Below, in pieces: positions 8,707 through 16,842 of a DNA stretch of 64,000 bases. This stretch comes from CAWBYL01 sp963793025. GTDB taxonomy: Bacteria; Actinomycetota; Acidimicrobiia; Acidimicrobiales; Acidimicrobilacustridaceae. The stretch lies in NCBI GenBank assembly GCA_963793025.1, contig CAWBYL010000006.1, positions 1-64,000 of the forward strand, given 5' to 3'. Position numbers and translations under genes: made by a program. The notes under the pieces are model-generated. The model ran no database searches, was not told the DNA's origin, and was given only the letters and a program-made list of their open reading frames with translations. The stretch's first letter is position 1. Every line of letters starts with the position of its first letter.

Positions 8707-9228
8707 ATGAGAAGGTTGGTCAGACTCCTCGCCGCAGCGACGTTCGCCGTCGTGTCGATCCTCGCCCTCGCTGGTCCGGCCAGCCCCGCCGGCGCCCAGG
8801 CGACGACCACCACCACTGGTGCCTGCACGATCACCATCACCGTCGTGGTGGGTCCGGGTGGGCAGGTCACGGTCACGACCAACTGCTACCCGCCGGGCAC
8901 GATCATCATCATCGTCATCATCCTCCCGAACGGCGCCCAGGTCCTCGGTGAGGCCGTCGTCGCCGCTGACGGCACGGCGACGTTCGACTTCGACGCTCCT
9001 GACCAGTGCGGCACCTATACGGTCGAGGCCTCCGACGGCGTCAGCACCCAGTCCACCCAGTTCAGCGTCGAGGGCTGTGACACCGCCGCCGCCGTGACGC
9101 CGGCCGGAGCGCTGCCCTACACCGGCGGCGATTCGCTCCCGGTGGTCCAGATCGGGGTCGCTCTGCTGGCCGCCGGCGCCCTGATCACCCTGGTGGCCCG
9201 CAAGCGCCACGCCGCCGGCGAGGCCTGA
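8707..9228 (+). CDS. secreted LPxTG-type surface protein
   Basis: The product has 173 residues. A signal peptide covers residues 1-31 (MRRLVRLL, hydrophobic core, cleavage after AGA). The mature domain of about 100 residues has four cysteines (40, 60, 101, 124), likely two disulfides, and an unusual run TIIIIVIIL. A sorting signal follows: LPYTG at residues 136-140, a hydrophobic helix and a short ARKRHAAGEA tail. Sortase substrates of this layout are anchored to peptidoglycan. The ATG at 8707 is chosen because it directly begins the signal peptide. The domain resembles a small Ig-like beta sandwich, but no named family is claimed. No sortase gene is in the window. Confidence 0.8.
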   Translation: MRRLVRLLAAATFAVVSILALAGPASPAGAQATTTTTGACTITITVVVGPGGQVTVTTNCYPPGTIIIIVIILPNGAQVLGEAVVAADGTATFDFDAPDQCGTYTVEASDGVSTQSTQFSVEGCDTAAAVTPAGALPYTGGDSLPVVQIGVALLAAGALITLVARKRHAAGEA

Positions 9229-9283
9229 TCCCCGCCGGGCGGTCGGCGAACCGCTGCCCGCGACCCTGCCGTAGCATCCCGAC

Positions 9284-10108
9284 GTGTCATCGATCAGCCC
9301 CGATGCGGGCGCCCCTGTCGCCCTCGTCACCGGCGCCGCCCGAGGCATCGGGGCGGCCACGGCAACGCGCCTCGCGGCCCGAGGGTTCATCGTGGCCCTG
9401 GTCGACCTCCCGCTCGAGCCCGACGGTCGGGTGAACGAGATCCCCCTCCCCTACCAACCCGCGTCGGGGACCGACCTCGACGTGGCCGCCGCTGACTGCC
9501 TCGGTGCCGGCGAGCCGTGGGCCGCCGACGTACGCGATGCCGAGGCCCTCACCCTGATCGTCGACGCGGTGGTCGAGCGCCACGGCCGTCTCGACGTCGC
9601 GGTCGCCGCCGCCGGTGCCGTGGCCGGCGGCCCGCCGCTGTGGGAGACCGACGACCGCACGTGGCGATCGATGATCGACATCAACCTGACCGGCGTGTTC
9701 AACCTCGTGCGGGCCACTGTTCCCCACCTGCTGGCCGGGCCGGCGCCGGAACGGGCTCGCGTGGTCGCGGTGGCGTCGGCCGCCGCCTTCCACGGGCTTC
9801 CCCAGCTCGGTGCCTATTCCGCGGCCAAGCACGGCGTGGCCGGGCTCGTCAAGGCCCTGGCCGCCGAGCTCGGGCCCACCGGCGTCACCGCCAACGCCGT
9901 CGCCCCCGGCTCCACCGACACGGCGATGCTCGATGCCAGCGCCGCCATCTACGGCCTCACCGATCCGCAGGTGTTCGCCGATCAGACCCGCATCGGCCGG
10001 CTCATCGAGGCCGACGAGGTGGCGGCCACCATCGAGTGGCTGTGCACCGACGCCCCGTCGTCGCTCACCGGATCGATCCTCGAGGTCGACGGCGGGTTCC
10101 GGGCGTGA
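9284..10108 (+). CDS. mycofactocin-coupled SDR family oxidoreductase
   Basis: This 274-residue short-chain dehydrogenase has a Rossmann motif VTGAARGIGAA at about 15-25, the catalytic YSAAK, and a C-terminal substrate loop. Between beta-2 and beta-3 it carries an insertion containing IPLPYQPASGTDLDVAAADC. That insertion is characteristic of SDRs whose nicotinamide is buried and recycled by mycofactocin rather than exchanged with free NAD. The assignment agrees with mftE and mftF about 2.2 kb downstream. It starts at GTG 9284 and overlaps the MoxR gene by GTGA, so the two are translationally coupled. The substrate is unknown; such enzymes usually oxidise alcohols. Confidence 0.8.
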   Translation: MSSISPDAGAPVALVTGAARGIGAATATRLAARGFIVALVDLPLEPDGRVNEIPLPYQPASGTDLDVAAADCLGAGEPWAADVRDAEALTLIVDAVVERHGRLDVAVAAAGAVAGGPPLWETDDRTWRSMIDINLTGVFNLVRATVPHLLAGPAPERARVVAVASAAAFHGLPQLGAYSAAKHGVAGLVKALAAELGPTGVTANAVAPGSTDTAMLDASAAIYGLTDPQVFADQTRIGRLIEADEVAATIEWLCTDAPSSLTGSILEVDGGFRA

Positions 10109-11130
10109 CCGGCTACGACCGACGAGTCGTCGACGCCCTCGACGACGCCATCGTCGGTCGTCGGTCGGAGATCGAGGTGGTGGTCGCCGCGCTGGCCGCC
10201 GACCGCCACGTGCTGCTCGAAGGTCCTCCCGGGACCGGCAAGTCCACTCTCCTGCGCGCCCTGGCCCTCGCCGCTGGAGTGGAGCTCGTCTTCGTCGAGG
10301 GCAACGCCGAGCTCACGCCGGCCCGTCTCGTCGGTACGTTCGACCCGGCCCGCGTCCTGGCCGACGGGTACTCCGCCGAGGTCTTCCTCGACGGACCCCT
10401 GGTCGAGGCGGCCCGGGCGGGCGCCGTGCTCTACATCGAGGAGATCAACCGCGTCCCCGAGGAGACGCTCAACGTCGTCATCACCGCCATGAGCGAACGG
10501 GAGGTCCACGTGCCCCGGTTGGGCCGCATCGAGGCCGAGCCCGGGTTCCGCGTCGTCGCCGCCATGAACCCCTTCGACGCCATCGGCACCGCCCGCATCT
10601 CCTCTGCCGTCTACGACCGGGTGTGCCGGGTCGCCATGGGCTACCAGGACGCGGCGGAGGAGGAGCAGATCGTGGCCCGTGAGACCGGCGGGATCGGCGC
10701 CGGTGCCGTGGGTCGTCGAGCGGTGAGGGTGGTGCGGGCCACCCGCGACCACCCCGACGTCCGGGTGGGTTCCTCGGTACGGGGCGCCATCGACCTGTCC
10801 CTGCTCGCCGACCAGCTCGCCCTGCTGCGCGACGACGAGGCGACGGCCGAGGAGATCGGCCTGGACGCCGCCCTCGCCGCGCTGTCCGGTCGCATCCGCG
10901 TCCGCGAGGGCAGCGGCCGAGACCCCGAGGACGTCGTGCGCGAGCTGTGGGCCGCTCACCGAGCCGAACCCGACCCTCCTCGCGCCGACGACGCCGCGGA
11001 CGACGGGACCGAACAGGACCCCGCCGCCGGCGAGGCCCACGCCGGCAGCTCGAAAAAGCCTGAGCCCCCGCACCGGGGGCTCACGGTCACGCGACGCGCT
11101 CGACGACCAGGAACGCACCGCCGAGGGTGA
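10105..11130 (+). CDS. MoxR-type AAA+ ATPase
   Basis: The ATPase has Walker A GPPGTGKST at residues 40-48, Walker B VLYIEEINRV near 110 and sensor AAMNPFD, as in MoxR/CoxD ATPases that act with VWA partners to mature or activate metalloenzymes. The start GTG overlaps the SDR stop. The last convincing residues are the acidic linker ending GEAHAGSS near 11050. After the AAAAAG at 11053-11058 the annotated frame becomes Arg-rich with collapsed codon bias and stops at 11130. The +1 frame instead continues with good codon bias into the VWA gene. A single MoxR-linker-VWA polypeptide, as in ChlI/ChlD-type fusions, is therefore possible. A function in maturing the nearby molybdenum hydroxylase is an inference from CoxD/CoxE. 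Confidence 0.85.
   Translation: MTGYDRRVVDALDDAIVGRRSEIEVVVAALAADRHVLLEGPPGTGKSTLLRALALAAGVELVFVEGNAELTPARLVGTFDPARVLADGYSAEVFLDGPLVEAARAGAVLYIEEINRVPEETLNVVITAMSEREVHVPRLGRIEAEPGFRVVAAMNPFDAIGTARISSAVYDRVCRVAMGYQDAAEEEQIVARETGGIGAGAVGRRAVRVVRATRDHPDVRVGSSVRGAIDLSLLADQLALLRDDEATAEEIGLDAALAALSGRIRVREGSGRDPEDVVRELWAAHRAEPDPPRADDAADDGTEQDPAAGEAHAGSSKKPEPPHRGLTVTRRARRPGTHRRG
11061..11083. other. perfect 10-bp hairpin at the MoxR/VWA junction
   Basis: TGAGCCCCCG, loop CAC and CGGGGGCTCA form a perfect stem two bases after an A5-G run (11053-11058). On the minus strand the hairpin is followed by GGCTTTTT and looks like an intrinsic terminator, but no minus-strand gene ends here. On the plus strand it sits where the coding frame changes. 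Confidence 0.7.
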
Positions 11131-11260
11131 GGCCGTCGACGAAGCCATCGCTGAAGCCGGACGCCGCACGAGCTCTCGCCAGGCCCTCGCCCGCACTCCG
11201 GGCTTCGAGCAGGTCTCACCGACGGTCGGCCAGCTCGACGAGGCGGCGTTCGACGACGCG

Positions 11261-12040
11261 TTGGGCCACGATCCCGACCAGGCCCTCGCCCTGCTCGCCG
11301 AGCTGACGGGGGCCACCGACGAACGACTGCGGGAGCAGGCCCGCCGCCTGGCCGGGCGGGTGGTCGTCGACGTCGTCCGCGCCGGAGCGCCCCGGCGCTC
11401 GGGTGTGGGCCGGCTCCGCCACCAGCGCGCCGATCGGTCCTCGGGCGAGATCGACCTCGACCGGGGCCTGGAGGCGGTGGCTGCGGCCCGGGCCCAGGGG
11501 GTCGCTCCCGCGCTCGGCGACCTTCAGGCCCGGGAGTGGGCCAAGCCCGGCCTGGCCCTGTGCCTGTTGATCGATCGCAGCGGCTCGATGGGCGGGCAGC
11601 GGCTGGCCACCGCATCGGTCGCCGCCGCCGCCTGCCTGTGGCGGGCGCCGCTCGACACCAGCGTGGTGGCCTTCGCCGACGACGCCCTCGTCCTGGCCCC
11701 GCAGGGTTCGGGTCGCGGACCCGAGCGGGTCGTCGACGACCTGCTCCGGCTCCGAGGTCACGGCCCGACCGACATCGCCCTCGCCCTGCGAACGGCCCGC
11801 GCCCAGCTCGATCGCTCGACGGCGTCGCGTCGCATCACCATCTTGTTGTCCGACGCCCGACCCACCAAGGGGGGCGATCCCACCCTCGAGGCCGCCGCCC
11901 TCGACGAACTGGTCGTCGTGGCCCCCGAGGGGGACAGCGCCGAGGCGGCGGCGCTGGCCGCGTCGGTCGGAGGGCGCTGGACCGAGATCGCCGGCCCCGC
12001 CTCGGTCCCTGCCGCCCTCACCGAGGTGCTGGGGGCCTAG
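11261..12040 (+). CDS. VWA domain protein, partner of MoxR ATPase
   Basis: This is a von Willebrand factor A domain protein with an intact MIDAS motif (LIDRSGSMGG near residue 103, with TDI and the SDARP segment further on). It resembles the C-terminal VWA of magnesium-chelatase D or CoxE-like proteins that work with a MoxR ATPase. The TTG at 11261 is the first conventional start codon in frame. However, the same frame is open with strong codon bias back to at least 11084 (EGEAVDEAIAEAGRR, RQALARTPGFEQV), so the real protein is longer at its N terminus. It is either fused to MoxR through a frameshift or begun at a non-standard codon. Confidence 0.75.
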   Translation: MGHDPDQALALLAELTGATDERLREQARRLAGRVVVDVVRAGAPRRSGVGRLRHQRADRSSGEIDLDRGLEAVAAARAQGVAPALGDLQAREWAKPGLALCLLIDRSGSMGGQRLATASVAAAACLWRAPLDTSVVAFADDALVLAPQGSGRGPERVVDDLLRLRGHGPTDIALALRTARAQLDRSTASRRITILLSDARPTKGGDPTLEAAALDELVVVAPEGDSAEAAALAASVGGRWTEIAGPASVPAALTEVLGA

Positions 12041-12115
12041 AACCGGCGCGCCGGCACCCGCCGGCCGGACCTCCGGCCCCTGGACGACCTCGGGGCGAGG
12101 TGCGAACCTCTCTTC

Positions 12116-12307
12116 ATGCGCGAGCGGCGTCAGGAACGAATCGAGACCTGGTTGGCCCAGCGAGCCACCGAAGACGAGATCCTGGGCGACCCGCAGGAGC
12201 GCATCGCCGACGAGCTCCGTCGGATCCGCGTCCACCTGGGCACCCTCGTGTTCCTCGTGTTCGTGCTGACCCTCGTGGTCGTGGCCACCGTGCTCCACGG
12301 CACCTGA
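12116..12307 (+). CDS. small single-pass membrane protein
   Basis: This 63-residue ORF has a charged amphipathic N-terminal half (MRERRQERIETWLAQRA, then an acidic/basic helix) and one C-terminal membrane helix (LGTLVFLVFVLTLVVVATVL). Codon bias matches its neighbours. It sits 75 bp after the VWA gene and 35 bp before mftE on the same strand, so it is probably in the same transcript. I cannot name a family. It could be an accessory membrane anchor for the MoxR/VWA pair, but that is only positional. Confidence 0.55.
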   Translation: MRERRQERIETWLAQRATEDEILGDPQERIADELRRIRVHLGTLVFLVFVLTLVVVATVLHGT

Positions 12308-12342
12308 CGGAGGCCGCCGGGTCGGGGTGCGAGCATGGGGAC

Positions 12343-13026
12343 GTGGCGACCAGCGATCTCGGGGGACGGACGTGGCCGGAAGTCGCCGGCGCCGGCACCC
12401 GCGTGCTGGCGGTTCCCCTGGGAAGCCTCGAGCAACACGGTCCCCACCTCCCCCTCGACACCGACTCCCGCATAGCCCTGGCCCTCACCGAAGGTCTGGC
12501 CGCGGCCCGACCCGATGTGTGGGTTGCGCCCGTGGTGGCCTACGGCAGCTCTGGTGAGCACGCCGGGTTCCCGGGCACCGTCTCCATCGGCACCGACGCC
12601 CTCACCGCGGTGCTGGTGGAGCTCGGTCGATCGGCGGACGGATTCGCCGGCGTGGTGTTCGTCAACGGCCACGGAGGGAACCTCGACGCGATGAGGTCCG
12701 CCACCACGGCTCTGCGGGCCGAAAGGCGGTCGGTGCTGGCGTGGTCGCCGTCGGTTCCCGGCGGTGACGCCCACGCCGGTCGCACCGAGACCTCCATCCT
12801 CCTGGCCGTCGACCCGTCGGGCGTGCGTCTCGACCGGGCCGAGCCGGGCGCAGGGGCCCCGCTGCGCGAGCTGATCGAGCCGATGCGGCGCGGCGGCGTG
12901 GCCTCGGTCGCCCCCAACGGTGTGCTCGGCGATCCCACCGGGGCGACGGCCGCGGAGGGCCGGCAGCTGGTCGATGCTCTCGTCGCCGACCTCGTGACGG
13001 CGGTCGCCGAGTCGTTCCCGCCGTGA
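12343..13026 (+). CDS. mftE: mycofactocin peptidase MftE (creatininase family)
   Basis: The 227-residue product is a creatininase-family metallopeptidase. Metal-binding signatures are visible: EQHGPHLPLDTD near residues 27-38, the central FVNGHGGN, and GDAHAGRTETS, the last typical of MftE. In the mycofactocin pathway MftE cleaves the MftC-modified MftA peptide to release its C-terminal Val-Tyr-derived dipeptide, the precursor of the redox cofactor. The GTG start at 12343 begins just upstream of the first motif. It overlaps mftF by 4 bp (GTGA). The absence of mftA, mftB, mftC and mftD in this window is odd; a creatininase-like amidohydrolase of other function is the alternative, but the coupling to mftF argues against it. 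Confidence 0.8.
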   Translation: MATSDLGGRTWPEVAGAGTRVLAVPLGSLEQHGPHLPLDTDSRIALALTEGLAAARPDVWVAPVVAYGSSGEHAGFPGTVSIGTDALTAVLVELGRSADGFAGVVFVNGHGGNLDAMRSATTALRAERRSVLAWSPSVPGGDAHAGRTETSILLAVDPSGVRLDRAEPGAGAPLRELIEPMRRGGVASVAPNGVLGDPTGATAAEGRQLVDALVADLVTAVAESFPP

Positions 13027-14528
13027 CCGGCACCATGCCGGCCACGGCCTCGCTGGCCGGATCGACGGTCATCCCCGATGCCTCCACCGAGGTGCGCGAC
13101 CACGGGCGGGTTCTGATCGGGGGCTCGCCGGTACGCGTCGTCAGGCTGACCGAGGCGGGGGCCCGGATCGTCGCCACGGTGTTGGCGGGTGAGCCCGTCC
13201 CTCCCGGCGCCGGGTCCACCGCGGTGGTGCGCCGCCTCCTGGACGGTGGGCTCGTCCATCCCGATCCGCACGGTCCCGGACCGCTCAGCGGCGCCGACGT
13301 CACCGTGGTGGTTCCCGTCCGGGGCGACCTCGGCACCGCCCTCCTCGACGCAGTGGGGGTCGTGGCCGAGGTGATCGTGGTCGACGACGCCTCGCCGACG
13401 TCTCCGAGCGTTCCGTCGGTCACTGCCGACGGAGTGCCGGTGCGCCTCGTGCGCCGCGCCGAGCAGGGCGGGCCGGGCGCGGCCCGCAACACCGGCCTGG
13501 CCGAGGTCACCACTGCGCTGGTGGCCTTCCTCGACGCCGACTGCGTTCCCGAGCCCCAGTGGCTCGAACGCCTGCTGCCGCTGTTCGCCGACGATCTGAT
13601 CGCCGTGGCCGCCCCTCGGATCGTGGCGGTGGACGCACCGGAAGGGCCTCCCCGCACGAGGCTGGCCCGCTACGAACGGGTCCGCAGCGCGCTCGACCTC
13701 GGAGCCCGGCCGGCCCGGGTCCGAGCGCGGTCACGGGTCTCGTTCGTGCCCTCGGCCGCGCTGGTGGCTCGCGCCGGAGCGCTGCGCCATGTCCGGGGGT
13801 TCGACGAGGCCATGCCGGTGGGAGAGGACGTCGACCTGGTGTGGCGCCTCGACGAGGCCGGCCTGACGGTCCGCTACCAGCCCTCCTCCCGCGTGGGCCA
13901 CCACCACCGCACCACGCCGTGGGCGTGGGCCCGACGGCGCTTCGACTACGGCACCTCCGCCGGCCCTCTGGCCCGGCGTCACCCGGGTGCGCTGGTACCG
14001 GTGGAGGCCTCGGCCTGGAGCATCGGGTCATGGGCTCTGCTGGCCGCCGGTCACCCGGTGGCGGCGATGGTCCCGGCCGCCACCGACACCCTCCGGTTGG
14101 TTCGCCGGCTGGGGACGCTCGATGATCCGGTCGGGGCGGCCGTCGATCTGGCCGGCCAGGGCCACCTCGGTGCCGGTCGGCTGCTGGCCCGGGCGCTCAC
14201 CCGCCCCTGGTGGCCCCTCACCGCCGCGGTCGTGATGGCGGTCCCGTCCCGCCGCCTGCGTTGCGCCGTGCTGGGCGCCGTCGTTCTCCCTCCGCTGTTC
14301 GACTGGGTGCGCGCCCGCCCCGCAGTGGGGCCCGTGCCCTTCGTCGCCCTCCAGATCGCCGACGACATCGCCTACGGCACCGGGGTGTGGGTCGGGGCGC
14401 TGCAGGCGCGCACGGCCGAGCCCCTGGTTCCCGAGATCACCCGTTGGCCTCGGCCCAGCCGTTACACCGCCTGGCGCACCGAAGGGGTCAGGGCTCCGGG
14501 CGCGGCCCGTCGAGCAGATCGAGGATGA
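13023..14528 (+). CDS. mftF: mycofactocin glycosyltransferase MftF
   Basis: MftF is a family-2 glycosyltransferase that adds beta-1,4-linked glucose units to mycofactocin. The 501-residue protein has an N-terminal 80-residue domain (STEVRDHGRVLIGGSPVRVV) preceding the GT2 fold, as in MftF. It carries the nucleotide-sugar motifs IVVDDASP and FLDADC (DxD-like), GEDVDLVWRLDEAG in the acceptor region, and C-terminal hydrophobic helices. It is translationally coupled to mftE through GTGA. Its 3' end runs 41 bp into the 3' end of the convergent molybdopterin-subunit gene. The last 30 residues are Arg-rich and may be poorly conserved. Confidence 0.82.
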   Translation: MTGTMPATASLAGSTVIPDASTEVRDHGRVLIGGSPVRVVRLTEAGARIVATVLAGEPVPPGAGSTAVVRRLLDGGLVHPDPHGPGPLSGADVTVVVPVRGDLGTALLDAVGVVAEVIVVDDASPTSPSVPSVTADGVPVRLVRRAEQGGPGAARNTGLAEVTTALVAFLDADCVPEPQWLERLLPLFADDLIAVAAPRIVAVDAPEGPPRTRLARYERVRSALDLGARPARVRARSRVSFVPSAALVARAGALRHVRGFDEAMPVGEDVDLVWRLDEAGLTVRYQPSSRVGHHHRTTPWAWARRRFDYGTSAGPLARRHPGALVPVEASAWSIGSWALLAAGHPVAAMVPAATDTLRLVRRLGTLDDPVGAAVDLAGQGHLGAGRLLARALTRPWWPLTAAVVMAVPSRRLRCAVLGAVVLPPLFDWVRARPAVGPVPFVALQIADDIAYGTGVWVGALQARTAEPLVPEITRWPRPSRYTAWRTEGVRAPGAARRADRG

Positions 14529-16839
14529 GCCCGGGCGGGAGGTGCTGCTCGGTGATGCGCACGCCCAGGTGGGTGAGGGCGTCCTCGATGGCACTGGTGA
14601 GTGCGGCCGGCGCCCCGATGGCGCCGCCCTCCCCGACGCCCCGGTAGTCGATGGCCCCCGTCGCCTCGTGGTGCACGTGGTGGACCTCGATGTGGGGGAT
14701 GTCGACCGCGGTGGGCAGCAGGTAGTCCATGAAGGTGCTGGCCAGGTACTGGCCGTCGGCGTCGTAGGCCGACCGTTCGAGCAGGACGGCGCCGATCCCC
14801 TGGGCCACCCCTCCCCGCACCTGGCCGTCGACCACCGCCGGGTTGATGACGGCCCCGCAGTCCCCGACGACCGCGTAGCGCAGGATGCGCACCAGGCCGG
14901 TGTCGGGGTCGACTTCGACCGTGCAGGCGTGGGTGGCGACCGACCACGTTCCCTCGGCCGAGTCGAACGTCGCCGTCTCCTCGATCCCGGGCCGACCATC
15001 GGAATGGGCCAGGCCGGGTCGGACGTGGCTCAGGAGGCCGATCTCGGCCAGCTCGGTGCGGACCTCGGGGGCGCCGCGTGCCACCACCGCCCCGCCGGAC
15101 AGCTCGAGGTCGGCCGGGTCGATCTCCATGAGCTGGGAGGCGACGTCGAGCACCCGGGCCCGCACGGCGGCGGCCGCCCCGACGACTGCCCCGCTGGCCA
15201 ACGTCGCCGCCCGTGACCCCCCGGTGCCCACCAGGTTGAACGGCGTGAGCTGGGTGTCGCCGAACACCACCCGAACCCGGTCGAGGCCCACACCCAACTC
15301 GTCGGCGGCGAGCTGGGCCAACGTCGTCTCGTGGCTCTGGCCGTGGGGCATCTGGCTGGTGAACACGGTGACGGTGCCGTCGAGCTCGAGACGGGCCCGG
15401 GCCTCCTGGACCGTTCGGGGGGCGGCCATGATCCCCATCGCCCGGATCAGGCTGGGCGTCACCGGGGCCGGCTCGACCACGTTGGCCAGCCCGAACCCGA
15501 TCAGGCGGCCCTCGCCTCGGGCCGCCACCTGGTCGGCCCGGAAGGCAGGCAGGTCGAACAGGGCCAGGACGTCGGCCGAGGTCCGCCGGGGGTCGAAGCC
15601 CTCGAGGGCGACGCCGGTGCAGCTCTCGCGGGGCAGCTCGTCTCGGGTGAGCAGGTTCTGCGCCCTGACGGCGACGGGCTCGATCCCCAGTTCCCGCCCG
15701 ATGCGGTCGAGGAGCCGTTCGCGCGCCCAGGTCTCGACCTCCCACGGGCCTCGGTAGGGCAGGTAGGTCGCCTTGTTGGTCGCGACGACCACGGACTCGA
15801 CGTCCATGTTGTCGAGGCGGTACGCCGCAGGGAGCAGGGCCCGCACGATCGAGGTGTACCCCGTGGCGGGGAAGCCGACCTGGGGGTAGGCGCCCTGGTC
15901 GAGCACCATCCGGACCCGCAGGCCCAGCAGCTCACCGGCGGGGCCGACGGCCGCCTCCATGTCGAGGCGTTCCTCGCGGGCCTGACCACCGACGGTCAGG
16001 TTCTCGACCCGGTCCTCGATCCACTTCACCGGGCGACCGAGGAGCAGGGCCGCGCCGGCCACGGCCACGTCCTCGCGGGAGAGGCCGCTCTTCTGCCCGA
16101 ACGACCCTCCGATGTCGCCACAACGGACCCGCACGTGGTGGGCGGGCACGCCGAGGACGGCGGCCAGGTGGAACCGCAGGGCATGGGGCGACTGGTGGCT
16201 CGTGTGGACGTCGAGGGCACCGGTGCGGGGATCGTGGTCGACCACCAGACCCCGGCACTCCATGGGCACGTTGGCGTGGCGGTGCTGCCCGAACCGCTCC
16301 CGCACCACGAGGTGGGCGGAGGCGAAGGCGGCGTCGGTGTCGCCGTAGCGATGGGTCGACCGGTGCACCACGTTGCTGCCGTGCTCGGGGAACAGCACCG
16401 GGGCGTCGGGCGCCATGGCCTCGTCCATGTCACCCACGCCGGGGAGGGCCTCGTAGTCGACCTCGACCGCCTCGACACCGTCCTCGGCCTGGGCCCGGGA
16501 GTCGGCCAGCACCACGGCCACGGGGTCGCCGACCAGGCGCACCACCTCGCGGGCCAGAGCGGGGAACGTCGGGAGGAACAGGTCGGGCGGGCCGGCAGGC
16601 GCCAGGTCGGCCGCCACCCGGGCCAGGTCGTCACCGGTTATCACCGCGTGCACGCCGGCGACGGCCAAGGCGTCGCTGACGTCGATCCCGAGCACCCTGG
16701 CGTGGGGGAAGGGGCTGCGCACGAAGGCGGCGTGCACCATCCCCGGTATCTCCACGTCGGCCACGTAGCGGCCCCGGCCGGTGAGGATGCGCGGGTCCTC
16801 CACCCTCGTGACGCTGGTGCCGGTCAGTCGGGCCACCAT
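14488..16839 (-). CDS. xanthine dehydrogenase-family molybdopterin-binding subunit
   Basis: This 783-residue catalytic subunit belongs to the molybdenum hydroxylase family (CoxL/XdhB-like). It has the N-terminal GRGRYVADVEIPGMVHAAFV, the Moco-binding GGSFGQKSG, the glutamine-containing segment PHGQSHETTLAQ, and the catalytic base in GVGEGGAIGAP near the C terminus. The active-site loop reads LPYRGPWEVET. It is neither the AYRCSFR of true CO dehydrogenase nor the AYRGAGR of form II enzymes, so the substrate is open; purine, aldehyde or heterocycle hydroxylation are all possible. It is the last gene of an M-S-L ordered operon and starts 4 bp after the 2Fe-2S gene ends. Confidence 0.85.
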   Translation of the reverse strand: MVARLTGTSVTRVEDPRILTGRGRYVADVEIPGMVHAAFVRSPFPHARVLGIDVSDALAVAGVHAVITGDDLARVAADLAPAGPPDLFLPTFPALAREVVRLVGDPVAVVLADSRAQAEDGVEAVEVDYEALPGVGDMDEAMAPDAPVLFPEHGSNVVHRSTHRYGDTDAAFASAHLVVRERFGQHRHANVPMECRGLVVDHDPRTGALDVHTSHQSPHALRFHLAAVLGVPAHHVRVRCGDIGGSFGQKSGLSREDVAVAGAALLLGRPVKWIEDRVENLTVGGQAREERLDMEAAVGPAGELLGLRVRMVLDQGAYPQVGFPATGYTSIVRALLPAAYRLDNMDVESVVVATNKATYLPYRGPWEVETWARERLLDRIGRELGIEPVAVRAQNLLTRDELPRESCTGVALEGFDPRRTSADVLALFDLPAFRADQVAARGEGRLIGFGLANVVEPAPVTPSLIRAMGIMAAPRTVQEARARLELDGTVTVFTSQMPHGQSHETTLAQLAADELGVGLDRVRVVFGDTQLTPFNLVGTGGSRAATLASGAVVGAAAAVRARVLDVASQLMEIDPADLELSGGAVVARGAPEVRTELAEIGLLSHVRPGLAHSDGRPGIEETATFDSAEGTWSVATHACTVEVDPDTGLVRILRYAVVGDCGAVINPAVVDGQVRGGVAQGIGAVLLERSAYDADGQYLASTFMDYLLPTAVDIPHIEVHHVHHEATGAIDYRGVGEGGAIGAPAALTSAIEDALTHLGVRITEQHLPPGLILDLLDGPRPEP

Positions 16840-16842
16840 CGC

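Noticed and set aside
11053..11083. Canonical dnaX-type -1 frameshift site
   Set aside because: The run is only A5 followed by G, the base before it is G rather than A, and the needed shift is +1, not -1.
12044..12055. CCGGCGCGCCGG palindrome after the VWA gene
   Set aside because: A 12-bp GC palindrome is expected by chance in such GC-rich DNA and has no flanking T-run or promoter context.
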